Positions 31,927-40,880 are shown, counted from the first letter of the stretch. The stretch: 64,000 bases of DNA from Hymenobacter sp. YIM 151500-1 (GCF_025979885.1 NZ_CP110139.1:2356001-2420000); one strand, 5' to 3'. Made by a program: numbers and translations. The notes: generated from the sequence alone by a model not told the origin.

Positions 31927-34047
31927 CTACTGCCCTACTGGCTTGATACTCACGGCCGTGCCGCCGCCGGGGGCCAGCTGAAGCTTCAGCACGGTTTTGC
32001 TGTCTACTTTCTGCTTGCGAATCTGATACGTCATAGGGTTTTGTTCCCAGTGGGCGCCCTTGCCGTCGGCGTAGATGGTGGCTTCGTAGCGCTGGCCGGG
32101 CCGCAGGAAATCCAGCTTTACCTGCTGTTGGCGGGCGTTTTCGTCGGTGATGCTGCCTAGGTACCATTCGTCCTTGCTTTTGGCCTGGCGGGCAATGGTG
32201 ATATAGTCGCCGGGCTCGGCCAGTAGCACGCGGGTGTCGTCCCAGTCCACGGGCACATCCTTGATAAATTGGAAAGCGTCGAGGTGCTGCTCGTAGGCTT
32301 CGGGCAGGTCGGCGGCCATTTGCAGGGGCGAGTACATCGTCACGTACAGGGCCAGCTGCTTGGCCAGGGTGGTATGCACCTGGCGGCCTTTGTTGGCGGT
32401 GGGGTTCCAGCGTTCGAGCTTGATCTGGAAGATGCCGGGCGTGTAGTCCATGGGGCCGCCCATGAGGCGGGTGAAGGGCAGAATGGTTTCGTGCTCGGGC
32501 GGGTTGCCGCTGCTCCATGCGTTGAACTCGTTGCCACGGGCGGCTTCCGAGGCCAGCCAGTTGGGGTAGGTGCGGTGCAGGCCCGTGGGCCGCACCGACT
32601 CGTGCATGTCCACCATAATCTGCTGCTGGGCCATTTTCTGGGCCGTGCGCACAAAGTGGTTGACCATCCATTGCCCATCGTGGTGCTCCCCGCGCGGGAT
32701 GATGCGGCCCACGTAGCCGGTTTTTACGGCCTGGTAGCCGTGCTGCTTCATGAAGCGCAGTGCCTCATCCTGGCGCCGCTCGTAGTTGGTGACGGAGGAG
32801 CTGGTTTCGTGGTGCATCATAAGCTGCACGCCTTTACTGGCGGCGTAGCGGTGCAGCTCGTCCACGTTGAAGTCGGGGTAGGGCGTCACGAAGTCGAATA
32901 CTTCTTCTTTCCAGTTGCCGGCCCAATCTTCCCAGCCTACGTTCCAGCCCTCCACCAGCACGCTTTGCAAGCCGTGTTTGGCCGCGAAGTCGATGTAGCG
33001 CTTCACGTTTTGGGTGTTGGCGGCGTGGCGGCCGTTGGGCGTGAGCTGGCTCCAGTCGGTGGTGGCCAGCTTGATATTGCTCACGTCGGCGTAGTTCCAG
33101 CTGCCTTTGTTGACGTGCATCTCCCACCACACGCCCACAAACTTCTGGGGCTTGATCCAGCTGGGGTTCTGGATGGTGCTGGGCTCGTTGAGGTTGAGGA
33201 TGAGCTTGGAAGCCAGCACCTCGGGGGCCCGGTCACTGACCACGATGGTGCGCCAGGGCGTGTGCTCGGGGGCTTGCAAGTAGGCCTTGGCCCCGGTGCC
33301 CGTGGCGTCGGGCACGAGCTGGCTGGTGAGGCCAAAGCTCCGGGTGTCCACGTTCAGCATCAGAGCCGGGTAGTTTACCAGCGCGGCCTCGTGCAGGTTC
33401 ACGTACAACCCATCATCCGACTTCAGCATCAGGGGGGTCTGAATTCGGTTCGGGGCGGCTTTCTGCTGAATGGCCTCAATCGGCGTGGTGTTCACCTCGC
33501 TTAGGCGGGTGGTGCTGTAAGTGTACTCGTTGGAGTCGTAGTCGCCGGGTATCCAGAAGGCGTGGTGGTTGGCGGGCAGGTTGAACTCGGTTTGCTCGTC
33601 CTGCACCGTGAAATAGGTAAGACCTGGCTGCTCCGGCACCTCGTAGCGGAAGCCCAGGCCGTCGTCGTACAACCGAAACCGCACCACCAAGCGGCGACCC
33701 TGCGGCGCGGGCTGCTGCAAGGTCACGGCCAGCTCCCGGTAGTGGTTGCGGATGCTCTTCACCTCGCCCCACACCGGCTGCCAGGTGTCGTCGTGCTGGC
33801 TGCTGTCGATGTGGGCCACGGAGAAACCCTGGGCAAGGCCCGGCTGGTTTTGCAGTACCAGCCCGAGGCGGCTGGGCCGCACCACCGTTTTCGGGCCGAA
33901 GCTGAGGGCGTAGGTCGGCTCCCCGCTCGGACTCAGCTGAAAGCGGAGCGTAAGCTTACGGGACGGTGAGCGGAGAGTTTGGGCCAGGGCGGGCACAACG
34001 AAGCCAGCCAGCAAGGCGGCAGCCAGGACGAGAGCAGCACGGTTCAT
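31927..34047 (-). CDS. GH97 alpha-glucosidase (SusB-type, inverting)
   Basis: This 706-residue enzyme starts MNRAALVLAAALLAGFVVPALAQ, a signal peptide for export. It matches GH97, which cuts alpha-glucosidic links of starch-like sugars. The catalytic barrel holds Glu414 (MMHHE), Glu483 (VDMHES) and Glu507 (GNEFNAW). Their spacing of 69 and 24 residues equals that of Glu439, Glu508 and Glu532 in Bacteroides SusB as I recall it, so it belongs to the inverting subgroup. Glu174 in DSNEYTYS is a likely calcium ligand. The N-terminal beta-sandwich covers about 25-280. No SusC/SusD pair is next to it. Confidence 0.92.
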   Translation of the reverse strand: MNRAALVLAAALLAGFVVPALAQTLRSPSRKLTLRFQLSPSGEPTYALSFGPKTVVRPSRLGLVLQNQPGLAQGFSVAHIDSSQHDDTWQPVWGEVKSIRNHYRELAVTLQQPAPQGRRLVVRFRLYDDGLGFRYEVPEQPGLTYFTVQDEQTEFNLPANHHAFWIPGDYDSNEYTYSTTRLSEVNTTPIEAIQQKAAPNRIQTPLMLKSDDGLYVNLHEAALVNYPALMLNVDTRSFGLTSQLVPDATGTGAKAYLQAPEHTPWRTIVVSDRAPEVLASKLILNLNEPSTIQNPSWIKPQKFVGVWWEMHVNKGSWNYADVSNIKLATTDWSQLTPNGRHAANTQNVKRYIDFAAKHGLQSVLVEGWNVGWEDWAGNWKEEVFDFVTPYPDFNVDELHRYAASKGVQLMMHHETSSSVTNYERRQDEALRFMKQHGYQAVKTGYVGRIIPRGEHHDGQWMVNHFVRTAQKMAQQQIMVDMHESVRPTGLHRTYPNWLASEAARGNEFNAWSSGNPPEHETILPFTRLMGGPMDYTPGIFQIKLERWNPTANKGRQVHTTLAKQLALYVTMYSPLQMAADLPEAYEQHLDAFQFIKDVPVDWDDTRVLLAEPGDYITIARQAKSKDEWYLGSITDENARQQQVKLDFLRPGQRYEATIYADGKGAHWEQNPMTYQIRKQKVDSKTVLKLQLAPGGGTAVSIKPVGQ

Positions 34048-34105
34048 ACCTTGAAGGTACACCGCCTCCCCGACCCAACCAATTCAGTTACCTGAGCTAC
34101 GTCAC

Positions 34106-34639
34106 TTACAGCAACACGTCGAGCGTGAGCGTGGGCATTGCCAGCAGGCGGCGGCCCACGATGGACATGGTGCCCTCCCGATACTCGGCGCGGAAGCCAT
34201 TGGCCAGGAATACGTTGACACCCGCCCGGAACCGGCGGCTGAAGCAGAAGTTGGTACCGAAAGCGCCGCCCACGTTCAGGTCGTGGAGGGTGCCGCTGCC
34301 GCCGAGCAGGTTCCAATGATACCACGAGTACACCCCACCCACGCCCACCAGGGGCTCCAGAAACGGGTGGCGGCTGGGCAGGTAGTAGGTCAGCAGCCCA
34401 ATGCCCGCACCGCCATGCTCTTCCCGGCGCACGTAATCCAGGGAGCGGGCCCCCACGGCTTTCAGGGCAAACCGGGAGCTAAAGCGCAGTTCGGCCTGCA
34501 CGCCCACGGCCTGGTAGGTGGCGAGGATGCCAGCAGCCAATCGGTAGCCGGAATTGCGCGCGGTGCTGTCCGGCTTCTGCTGGGCTAAGACAGAAAGCGG
34601 CAGGGCAAAACTGATGCTGAGGAGTAACGGTTTTATCAT
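34106..34639 (-). CDS. Exported beta-barrel-like protein, uncharacterised
   Basis: This 177-residue protein has a signal peptide (MIKPLLLSISFALPLSVLAQQ). The rest alternates in beta strands rich in aromatic and glycine residues (AELRFSSRFALKAVGA, GIGLLTYYLPSRHPFLEPLVGVGGVYSWYHW, FGTNFCFSRRFRAGVNVFLANGFRAEYREG), as in small outer-membrane barrels. No specific family was recognised. It lies between the GH97 gene and the minisatellite. Confidence 0.6.
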   Translation of the reverse strand: MIKPLLLSISFALPLSVLAQQKPDSTARNSGYRLAAGILATYQAVGVQAELRFSSRFALKAVGARSLDYVRREEHGGAGIGLLTYYLPSRHPFLEPLVGVGGVYSWYHWNLLGGSGTLHDLNVGGAFGTNFCFSRRFRAGVNVFLANGFRAEYREGTMSIVGRRLLAMPTLTLDVLL

Positions 34640-34685
34640 GCAGGAGAAGAATAGTAGCCCAGAAATATAGTGGAAGGCCGCGCAG

Positions 34686-34916
34686 AATCTGCTACTTGGC
34701 TTAGCGGCATCGGTGCCGGGCTTAGCAGCAGTGGTGCTGGGCGTAGAAGGATTGGGGCTAAGGTTAGCAGCGTTGGTGCCGGGCTTAGCAGCATCGGCGC
34801 CAGGCTTAGGAGCATCGGTGCCAGGGTTGGAAGCCTTGGCGCCGGGGTTAGGAGCATCGGTGCCGGGCTTAGCAGGATTGGGGCGAGGGTTAGAAGGATC
34901 TGCGCGGGAGTTAGAG
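34686..34916. repeat. 21-bp minisatellite, 11 units
   Basis: Eleven units of 21 bases run in phase from 34686 to 34916, with consensus GCATCGGTGCCGGGCTTAGCA and one to eight changes per unit. The third and ninth to eleventh units are the most changed. No unit contains a stop in any frame, so all six frames are open. The resulting frames (for example I-G-A-G-L-S-S heptads) are artefacts of the period rather than convincing proteins. It lies between an exported barrel-like gene and an uncharacterised gene. Confidence 0.9.
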
Positions 34917-34935
34917 GGGTTTTACCTGTGCATGA

Positions 34936-35577
34936 TTAGCTGAAATCGTACGGGTAGCCGATGGCTTGCAGGTCGGCTTCGAGCTGGTACCAGTCGGGGG
35001 TGGTGTTGACCAGGGCGTGCACCATGGGCCGGGTGAGCGGGGTGCCGTGGTAAATCTGCTGCACCACGGCGAAGGGCAGGCCGCCGACGTGGAAGATGTC
35101 CTCTTCGCCGTAGTATTCCTCGGCCCAGTCGATGTAGGTTTGGGGGTTATTGTCGAAGATGCCGAGCAGGTCTTCGGAGCCGTCTTCCGGCTGGTTGGAG
35201 TCGCCGAGCTGCCACTGGCCGGGCTGGGTTTGCCAGAAGCAAAACGTGGTGCCAATGGAGCTGACTGGCTCTCCAAACATGAACTCCCGAAACACTTCGG
35301 GCAGGCGCCGGGTTAGCTGCTCCTTGTCGGGCTCCGGGAGGCCGTCGGCGTAGCCGTTGAGCACGCACCCCTCCGCCCGAAACAGCGCCAGCAATTGGTC
35401 CCCTTCCCCATCGTTCATCTCAAAAAACTCCTCCCCCGGAGCCCAATGCGCATCGTAGGAGTAATACCGGTACTCCAAGTCCGGGTAGATAACCGCATCC
35501 AACGTAGCCAGCGCCTTGCAGAGCTGTTGCAGAGCGGCTTTATCGGGCAGGGCGGTGTAGGCAGCGGTGGAAAGCAT
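34936..35577 (-). CDS. Uncharacterised soluble protein
   Basis: This 213-residue acidic protein was not recognised. It has no signal peptide. It is rich in aromatic and acidic residues: YPDLEYRYYSYDAHWAPGEEFFEMNDGEGD, PEVFREFMFGEPVSSIGTTFCFWQ and YIDWAEEYYGEEDIFHVGGLPFAVVQQIYHGTPLTRPMVHALVNTTPDWYQL. The pattern recalls SMI1/KNR4-like immunity or stress proteins, but no clear match is seen. It overlaps no other gene and uses high-GC codons like its neighbours. Confidence 0.6.
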   Translation of the reverse strand: MLSTAAYTALPDKAALQQLCKALATLDAVIYPDLEYRYYSYDAHWAPGEEFFEMNDGEGDQLLALFRAEGCVLNGYADGLPEPDKEQLTRRLPEVFREFMFGEPVSSIGTTFCFWQTQPGQWQLGDSNQPEDGSEDLLGIFDNNPQTYIDWAEEYYGEEDIFHVGGLPFAVVQQIYHGTPLTRPMVHALVNTTPDWYQLEADLQAIGYPYDFS

Positions 35578-35688
35578 GGGATGGTGAGGTGGTGAAGAGT
35601 GGGTGGTGAGTTGTCATTGTGAGGAGGCAGGACGACGCAATCCGTCTTGGTCACGGCGCTAAGCTCTACCGTGGCGCCTCACCCCCCG

Positions 35689-35716
35689 GCCCCCTCTCCG
35701 AAAATGGAGAGGGGGC
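35689..35716. terminator. GC-rich hairpin between two minus-strand genes
   Basis: An 11-bp perfect stem (35689-35699 with 35706-35716, GCCCCCTCTCC) has a short loop (GAAAAT). It shares the CTCACCCCC...GCCCCCTCTCC word with the large repeat at 18077. It lies 82 bases after the stop of the gene starting at 36689, but lacks a T-run. Confidence 0.55.
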
Positions 35717-35798
35717 GCCTGGCGTCAGGAAGTTACCGGCAGAAGAAGTGCCAACCTGATCAGTGAAATTAGTTCAACATCTGCCCAATCTGTGATGA

Positions 35799-36689
35799 TT
35801 AATACGTCTTGGTCATGTCGGTGGGCACAACGAGCACGAAATCGGCTTTTTGCTCGTGCTCTTTTTCCAGCTCATCGAGCTGCTCCTGGCTCACGGTGCT
35901 GATGGTAAGCACGCGCAGGCGGGGGTTGAGCTGGCGTAGGTAGGCCAAGATGCCGTCGTGGTGGTCAGAGTGGTAGGCGCCGTTGAGATGGAGCAGCAGG
36001 TGGCCTTCAGTTCGGGCCTGGTTCAGGAAGTAGGCCATGGTGGCGTCTTTCAGGGCCTGGGCCTGAATGATGCGCTGGGCTCCGGCGCCGTGGGTCGCGT
36101 CGGCGCCGCCGAACATCTTGGCCATGTTCTTATAGCCCGGCAGCTCGTAGTCGACCGTCAGTGGCAACGGGGCCAGCCAGGCTTTTTCGGCGGTGGGCAG
36201 GGCATCGAGCACGCCCAGGCCGCCCTTGGCTACCTGGGAGGCGTAACGGCGCGGTACGTTGGTGCCCACCACGCGAAACTTCTGCTGGCGGGCCAGTTGG
36301 AGCAGGGGCTTGTAGTCGGTGGCGTAGTTGGGCCAGGGGCGGCTTTGTTCCTCGAAGGCCTTATCGTCCAGCTCGCCGGTGGTGTACTGGTCCACGAGGG
36401 GCTGCACGTCGCGCTCAAACATTTCCAGGCCCAGCACCAGCTGGCCCTGGCGCAGGCGCAATAGGTCTTTGACAACTTGCAGCTCCAGCCAGTGGGCCAG
36501 CGGGTCGTTGTGCTGCTCCCCGAAGAACACCACGTCGGCGCGGGCCAGCTCGCGCACCATCTGGTTGTAGCTGGCGGGCCGGCCGGCGGCCGTGAACAGG
36601 CGGTAGGCGGGCTTGTCGTCGGCGGGGGGGTGGGGGCCGAAGCTGGAGAGTACCAGGCAGGCCAGCACAAGTGAAAGAAACAGGCGCAT
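35799..36689 (-). CDS. ChaN-like putative heme-binding protein
   Basis: This 296-residue protein has an N-terminal signal (LFLSLVLACLVLSSFG). A lipobox is possible but imperfect, with Cys11 early. The ChaN/DUF399 pattern is present: VVFFGEQHNDPLAHWLELQ with Glu/His at the predicted ligand site, QLVLGLEMFERDVQPLVDQY, and HLLLHLNGAYHSDHHDGI. ChaN of Campylobacter binds heme between two monomers and helps iron uptake; from that a role in iron use is inferred. No heme transport genes are near. Confidence 0.75.
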   Translation of the reverse strand: MRLFLSLVLACLVLSSFGPHPPADDKPAYRLFTAAGRPASYNQMVRELARADVVFFGEQHNDPLAHWLELQVVKDLLRLRQGQLVLGLEMFERDVQPLVDQYTTGELDDKAFEEQSRPWPNYATDYKPLLQLARQQKFRVVGTNVPRRYASQVAKGGLGVLDALPTAEKAWLAPLPLTVDYELPGYKNMAKMFGGADATHGAGAQRIIQAQALKDATMAYFLNQARTEGHLLLHLNGAYHSDHHDGILAYLRQLNPRLRVLTISTVSQEQLDELEKEHEQKADFVLVVPTDMTKTY

Positions 36690-36762
36690 TCCCGAAGATA
36701 CCGCACAGCTCCCGATTACCCCTACGCGCCCGGCCTTCTACGCCATGCGCTCCGGCCAGAAA

Positions 36763-36797
36763 CCGAAAACCCCGCCGTTGCAGGGCGGGGTTTTCGG
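36763..36797. terminator. Bidirectional intrinsic terminator (ABC permease / ChaN-like gap)
   Basis: A 14-bp perfect stem (36763-36776 with 36784-36797, CCGAAAACCCCGCC) has A- and T-runs in the arms. It lies 28 bases after the end of the permease gene and probably ends that operon. Confidence 0.85.
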
Positions 36798-36824
36798 TAA
36801 AAACCTGCGGAAGCGGGTGCCAGG

Positions 36825-38162
36825 CTAGGCTTTATAGAACATCCATTTCGCCAGCTCCCGGTAGTTTACCTTTTTGCCGTACATGAGAATGCCTACGCGG
36901 TAGATGCGCCCGGCCAGCCAGGTAGTAAACACAAAGCCTGCCACCAGCAGAGCCATAGACAAGGCCAGCTGCCAGGCCGGCACGCCCCCGAAGGGCAGGC
37001 GCATCATCATAGCAATGGGCGAGGTAAACGGAATCATCGACATCCAGAAAGCCACCGTGCCGTTGGGGTTGGTGGTGAGAATGGCCTGCGACACCACAAA
37101 CGCCAGGATCAGCGGCATAGTCACGGGCATCATAAACTGCTGGGTATCAGTGTCGTTGTCGACGGCTGAACCAATAGCCCCGAACAGGGCACCGTAGAAC
37201 AGATAGCCACCCAGGAAATAGAACAGAAAGCAGCCGATAAGCAGCGGCACGTTCAGGTCGGCATTGCGCAGAGCATTGCTAAACTTGGCAGCTATGTTGG
37301 TTTCTTTCTTGGCGGCTTGTTGGGCGGGCGTATCCTGGCGCACTACCGCGGTAGCCTGGGCTGCCCGAGCCTCCACTACTTTGTCGGGGCTGATAGAGCC
37401 GGCCATTACCGTGCTGATGCCCATGGACAGCAGCACCCAGATGCCCAGCTGGGTGAGGCCTACAGCGGCAATACCAAGCACCTTGCCCATCATTAATTGG
37501 AAGGGCTTTACGGTCGAAATGACCACCTCCACGATGCGGCTGGTTTTCTCTTCCATCACCCCACGCATAATCTGCACGCCGTAAATGAAGATGAACATGT
37601 AAATCAGGAAGCCGCAGAAGTAGGCCACACCGGTGCTGATGCCCGTGCTGGAGCTTTTCTCGCCCTCGTCGCTCAGGCTCACCGTTTGCAGGTCTACGTC
37701 CACTTTGAGCTTGTCGAGGGTGGCGCGGTCAATGCCGGACTGGGCCAGACGCTGGTTCTCAATCTGCCGATTCACGGCACGCTTGACATCCGTTTCCAGG
37801 CTCAGGCTCAGTCCCTTGCGCGAAAACACCTGGAAGCCGCCTGGGTTGGCCAGGTCGAGCTTGGGCACGTAGAGCAGGGCATCATACTTGCCTTTCTTGA
37901 ACTCCTCCTTGGCCTGGGCCAAATCCGGTGCGGCGGCCACAAAGCGGATGTCGTCCTTGGGCTCGGGCAGCTGGCCGGCAAATAGGTTGCCGGCGTCGGC
38001 TACGGCCACCACTTTGCCGTTGTCGGCCATGCGCGCAATGAGCACGGGCACGGCAAACAAGGCCACCGTGAGCAGCGGCCCAATCAGCGACATAATCAAA
38101 AAACTCTTCTTGCGCACCCGCGTGAGGTATTCGCGCTGCACAATAAGCCAGATTTTATCCAT
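36825..38162 (-). CDS. ABC-2 type exporter permease (NatB-like)
   Basis: This 445-residue membrane protein has one N-terminal helix (SFLIMSLIGPLLTVALFAVPVLIARM), a large outside loop (about 55-175), and five or six C-terminal helices, the ABC-2 layout. MEEKTSRIVEVVISTVKPFQLMMGKVLG is the typical ABC-2 signature region. NatB of Bacillus exports sodium with NatA. The substrate here is unknown. The ATPase gene lies directly upstream (38324-39271), and both run in the same direction, so they form one transporter. Confidence 0.85.
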   Translation of the reverse strand: MDKIWLIVQREYLTRVRKKSFLIMSLIGPLLTVALFAVPVLIARMADNGKVVAVADAGNLFAGQLPEPKDDIRFVAAAPDLAQAKEEFKKGKYDALLYVPKLDLANPGGFQVFSRKGLSLSLETDVKRAVNRQIENQRLAQSGIDRATLDKLKVDVDLQTVSLSDEGEKSSSTGISTGVAYFCGFLIYMFIFIYGVQIMRGVMEEKTSRIVEVVISTVKPFQLMMGKVLGIAAVGLTQLGIWVLLSMGISTVMAGSISPDKVVEARAAQATAVVRQDTPAQQAAKKETNIAAKFSNALRNADLNVPLLIGCFLFYFLGGYLFYGALFGAIGSAVDNDTDTQQFMMPVTMPLILAFVVSQAILTTNPNGTVAFWMSMIPFTSPIAMMMRLPFGGVPAWQLALSMALLVAGFVFTTWLAGRIYRVGILMYGKKVNYRELAKWMFYKA

Positions 38163-38236
38163 GGGTTGTTGGGTCTTGGGGGCTTGGGGTCTTGGGGTCT
38201 TAGCCGGTGGGTAGTGAGGTGGTGAGCTGATGTTCT

Positions 38237-38268
38237 GTCATCCTGAGCTTGAGAACTACGGGATGATA
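38237..38268. repeat. Degenerate REP-like hairpin
   Basis: The unit has GTCATCC, then TGAGCTTGAGAACTAC, then GGGATG. The stem CATCC/GGGATG is kept, but the loop is longer and lacks CGA. It is a decayed single member of the family. Confidence 0.45.
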
Positions 38269-38323
38269 GAGGTTCATTTCTCACATTCTCCACATTCCAC
38301 CACATTTTTCACATTTAAAAACG

Positions 38324-39271
38324 TCATGCTACTTCTTCCTCCACCAGGGTTTCGGGCATGGTTTCGCGCACGCGGCGGATAAAGATGTCGTTGATGCTCG
38401 GAATCAGCTCCCGGAAGGCGTGTACCTCCACCTGGCCGGGCCCGATGAGGTAGCGCAGCAGGTCGTTGGGGGTAGTGCCGCCGTGCAGCTTGATGACATC
38501 GTAGAAGTAGCCGTTTTCGCGCTCCTGGTGCTTAAGTACCTCAAAGTCGGGATGCAGCAGCATCAGGCGGCCCTTGCCTTCCACTTCGTAGGTCTGGGTT
38601 TTGAACTCGTTTTTGATGGCGCTAACCGGCCCGTCGAGCACTTTGCGGGAGCGGTTGATGAGGGCAATATTGTCGCACATCTCCTCCACCGACTCCATGC
38701 GGTGCGTGCTGAAGATGATAGTGGCGCCTTCGTCGCGCAGGCGCAGAATTTCGTCCTTGATGAGGTTGGCGTTGATGGGGTCGAAGCCCGAAAAAGGCTC
38801 GTCCAGAATAATCAGGCTGGGCGCGTGCAGCACGGTGGCCACAAACTGCACCTTTTGCTGCATGCCCTTGCTCAGGTCTTCCACGTTTTTGTCGGCCCAG
38901 GCCTTGATGTCGAAGCGCGTCAGCCAGCCTTTGATGCGCTCCGTGGCGTCGGCCTGGCTCAGGCCGCGCAGGCGGGCCAGGTACAGCAGCTGCTCTCCCA
39001 CCTTCATCTTCTTGTAGAGCCCCCGCTCCTCGGGCAGGTAGCCCACGTGGGCAATGTGGCTGGGGTTGAGCCGTTCGCCCCGGAAGCGGACCTCGCCCTC
39101 ATCGGCCCCGGTTATCTGGGTGATGATGCGGATAAGGGACGTTTTGCCGGCGCCATTGGGGCCCAGCAGGCCGAAGATGCTGCCCTCCGGAATGTCGAGG
39201 CTCACGCCATCGAGGGCCACGTGGGCGGCGTAGGCCTTGCGCACGTTCAGGGCTTGGAGAATGGGTTGCAC
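38324..39271 (-). CDS. ABC transporter ATP-binding protein (NatA-like)
   Basis: This 315-residue ATPase has Walker A G-P-N-G-A-G-K-T, the signature L-S-K-G-M-Q-Q-K, Walker B LIILDEPFSG and the switch His in STHRMESVEEM. It powers the permease encoded just downstream. The start codon is a GTG (39269-39271); no ATG is available near it. The C-terminal part (residues 225-315) is a longer extension than in minimal NatA, with a ferredoxin-like beta-alpha pattern that is common in DrrA-type ATPases. Confidence 0.9.
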   Translation of the reverse strand: MQPILQALNVRKAYAAHVALDGVSLDIPEGSIFGLLGPNGAGKTSLIRIITQITGADEGEVRFRGERLNPSHIAHVGYLPEERGLYKKMKVGEQLLYLARLRGLSQADATERIKGWLTRFDIKAWADKNVEDLSKGMQQKVQFVATVLHAPSLIILDEPFSGFDPINANLIKDEILRLRDEGATIIFSTHRMESVEEMCDNIALINRSRKVLDGPVSAIKNEFKTQTYEVEGKGRLMLLHPDFEVLKHQERENGYFYDVIKLHGGTTPNDLLRYLIGPGQVEVHAFRELIPSINDIFIRRVRETMPETLVEEEVA

Positions 39272-39361
39272 AGGCTGTTGAGAATGAGGTGAAAGTGTGG
39301 TGAAACGAATGTAGGCGTTTTGCCGGCTAGTGTACCGGAAAAATTCAACTAACGGGCTGCT

Positions 39362-39979
39362 TTACTCCTCCAACTCCTTTAGCAGCGCCTCCAGTCGGTC
39401 GAGGTGCTGGCCGTAGAGCTTTTGCAAGTACCAGCGCGTAAACCAGCGCATAAAGAAGTAGCCGAGTAGCCCCACGAAGGCATAAAAAGCAACGAGTATC
39501 CCAAGCCCCAGCAGCAGCTTTTGCCCCGACAGCTCCTGCGCTAACTTACTGCCAATGAAGAATAAGCCGATGCCGAAGGTGATGGGCAATGACCACATAG
39601 TAGCCCGGTAGTACAGCTGCACCAGCCCCCGCAGGCTGCTTAGCTGCCGGGCCACATGCTCCCGCAACGCCCCGGCGGAATCGTTCAGGCTCCGCAGCAC
39701 GGCGAGTTTGCGGCGGAAATAGAAGCCGCTGAGTAGGCACATGATCAGCATCCATACCAACATAGCCTGAGTGTGTCCATCCTTCACTTCACGTAAAGCA
39801 CTAGCAGCCAGCAGAACGAAGGCGACAGCAATACCAATTTCCAGCCACACATTACGCCGCATCTTGGCCACTGGACTGCCAGAGCGGCGAGCCAGCAGCA
39901 GGCGCACGGTCTTATCGTCGAGGATAGGTTCGGATGGCGCCGACTGCTGCCAGCGGCGGCGCAAGTCATCGAGTTCCAT
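39362..39979 (-). CDS. Membrane protein, probable anti-sigma partner of the ECF factor
   Basis: This 205-residue protein has a short cytoplasmic N-terminus (MELDDLRRRWQQSAPSEPILDDKTVRLLL) and four hydrophobic segments (about 47-62, 70-88, 127-150 and 155-180). Its first codons overlap the last 14 bases of the sigma gene. This overlap and the cytoplasmic N-terminus suggest it holds the sigma factor at the membrane. It has no clear zinc-binding anti-sigma motif, so the role is inferred from position only. Confidence 0.65.
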   Translation of the reverse strand: MELDDLRRRWQQSAPSEPILDDKTVRLLLARRSGSPVAKMRRNVWLEIGIAVAFVLLAASALREVKDGHTQAMLVWMLIMCLLSGFYFRRKLAVLRSLNDSAGALREHVARQLSSLRGLVQLYYRATMWSLPITFGIGLFFIGSKLAQELSGQKLLLGLGILVAFYAFVGLLGYFFMRWFTRWYLQKLYGQHLDRLEALLKELEE

Positions 39980-40508
39980 GAGCGGCGGGGCGGGTAAGGA
40001 GTTGGCGGAGCTTGTCTTGGATGCGGTGCATTTTCACACGCACGTTGTTTTGGGTAATGCCAAGGATATCGGCCATTTCCTCGTAGGTGCGTTCTTCGAG
40101 GTAGAGCAGCACAAAGGCCTTGTCCACGTCGGACAGGCGGTTGATGGCGCGGTAGAGGGCAGCCATTTCTTCGGGTTCGTACGTAGCGGGTTCGTCGGGC
40201 TGGGCCAGATGATGAGCCGCGTTGCCCTCGTCGGCGCCGAGGCGACTGGACCGGGGGCGGCGGGTACGCTGGCGCAAGCCGCTGATGGCCACGTTCAGGG
40301 CAATGCGGTAAAGCCAGGTGCTGAGCTTAGCCCCGGCCTGAGGCTGGTAGCGCGGCCACGCCCGCCACAGCTGCAATACCACTTCCTGAAACAGGTCCTG
40401 CCGGTCGTCAGGGTCGGAGCAGTACAGGCGGCACACCCGCCGCAGCAAGGGCTGGTACTCCTTCACGACAGCTGTAAAATCAGGCGGCGCAGGGGCGGCG
40501 GGGCTCAT
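39966..40508 (-). CDS. ECF-type RNA polymerase sigma factor
   Basis: This 180-residue sigma factor has region 2 in LLRRVCRLYCSDPDDRQDLFQEVVLQLWRAWPRYQPQAGAKLSTWLYRIALNVAISGLR and region 4 in LSDVDKAFVLLYLEERTYEEMADILGITQNNVRVKMHRIQDKLRQLL. No regulatory region is present beyond those two, as in ECF sigma factors. It is translationally coupled to the membrane protein at 39362, its likely regulator. The signal it responds to is not known. Confidence 0.9.
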   Translation of the reverse strand: MSPAAPAPPDFTAVVKEYQPLLRRVCRLYCSDPDDRQDLFQEVVLQLWRAWPRYQPQAGAKLSTWLYRIALNVAISGLRQRTRRPRSSRLGADEGNAAHHLAQPDEPATYEPEEMAALYRAINRLSDVDKAFVLLYLEERTYEEMADILGITQNNVRVKMHRIQDKLRQLLTRPAAHGTR

Positions 40509-40614
40509 AGCAGGGCAGCAAAGTCAAGGCATATATCGGCGGGCTCGGCTCGGCATTACAGAAGCGCTGCAGATTTTTTTGAACAGATAAAAAGCTGAAC
40601 CTACTAGCCCCCTG

Positions 40615-40797
40615 CTGGCGCGAGTTTAGCGTAGCGTAACTCGTGCCTGAGCATGAGGTGGAGGCTGCGCCTCCACTGCCGCGCCAGCGGCAAGCCGGTA
40701 CCGGGCCACCAGGAGCAGACGTCGGTCGTTCTGGCGGGGGGAGGCGCAGCCTCCCGTCATAGTGGGCACGAGTTACGCTGCGCTAAACTCGCGCCAG
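40615..40797. repeat. Long inverted repeat between dnaJ and the sigma gene
   Basis: Bases 40615-40674 pair with 40740-40797 with few mismatches. The arms begin CTGGCGCGAGTTTAGCG and contain GGAGGCTGCGCCTCC, itself a palindrome. It fills half of a 372-base gap; the rest holds the dnaJ terminator and nothing else I can name. Confidence 0.88.
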
Positions 40798-40813
40798 TAC
40801 CATACAAACAAAA

Positions 40814-40842
40814 AGCCCGCCTTCCGAAAATGAAGACGGGCT
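40814..40842 (-). terminator. Intrinsic terminator after dnaJ
   Basis: An 11-bp stem with one mismatch (40814-40824 with 40832-40842, AGCCCGYCTTC) is followed on the minus strand by TTTTTGTTTG. It lies 38 bases past the dnaJ stop. Confidence 0.8.
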
Positions 40843-40880
40843 CTTGCAGAATCGACGGAATCAGCAGTAATCCGTGGTTC

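Noticed and set aside
32269-33504. 411-residue open frame on the plus strand opposite the GH97 gene
   Set aside because: It is a shadow of the GH97 coding sequence; composition is biased and no motif is seen.
34686-34916. Possible CRISPR array
   Set aside because: Units are directly adjacent with no spacers, and no cas genes are nearby.
34636-34943. Three open frames across the 21-bp repeat
   Set aside because: They are open only because the repeat unit has no stop and is a multiple of three. No start context or signal supports a protein.
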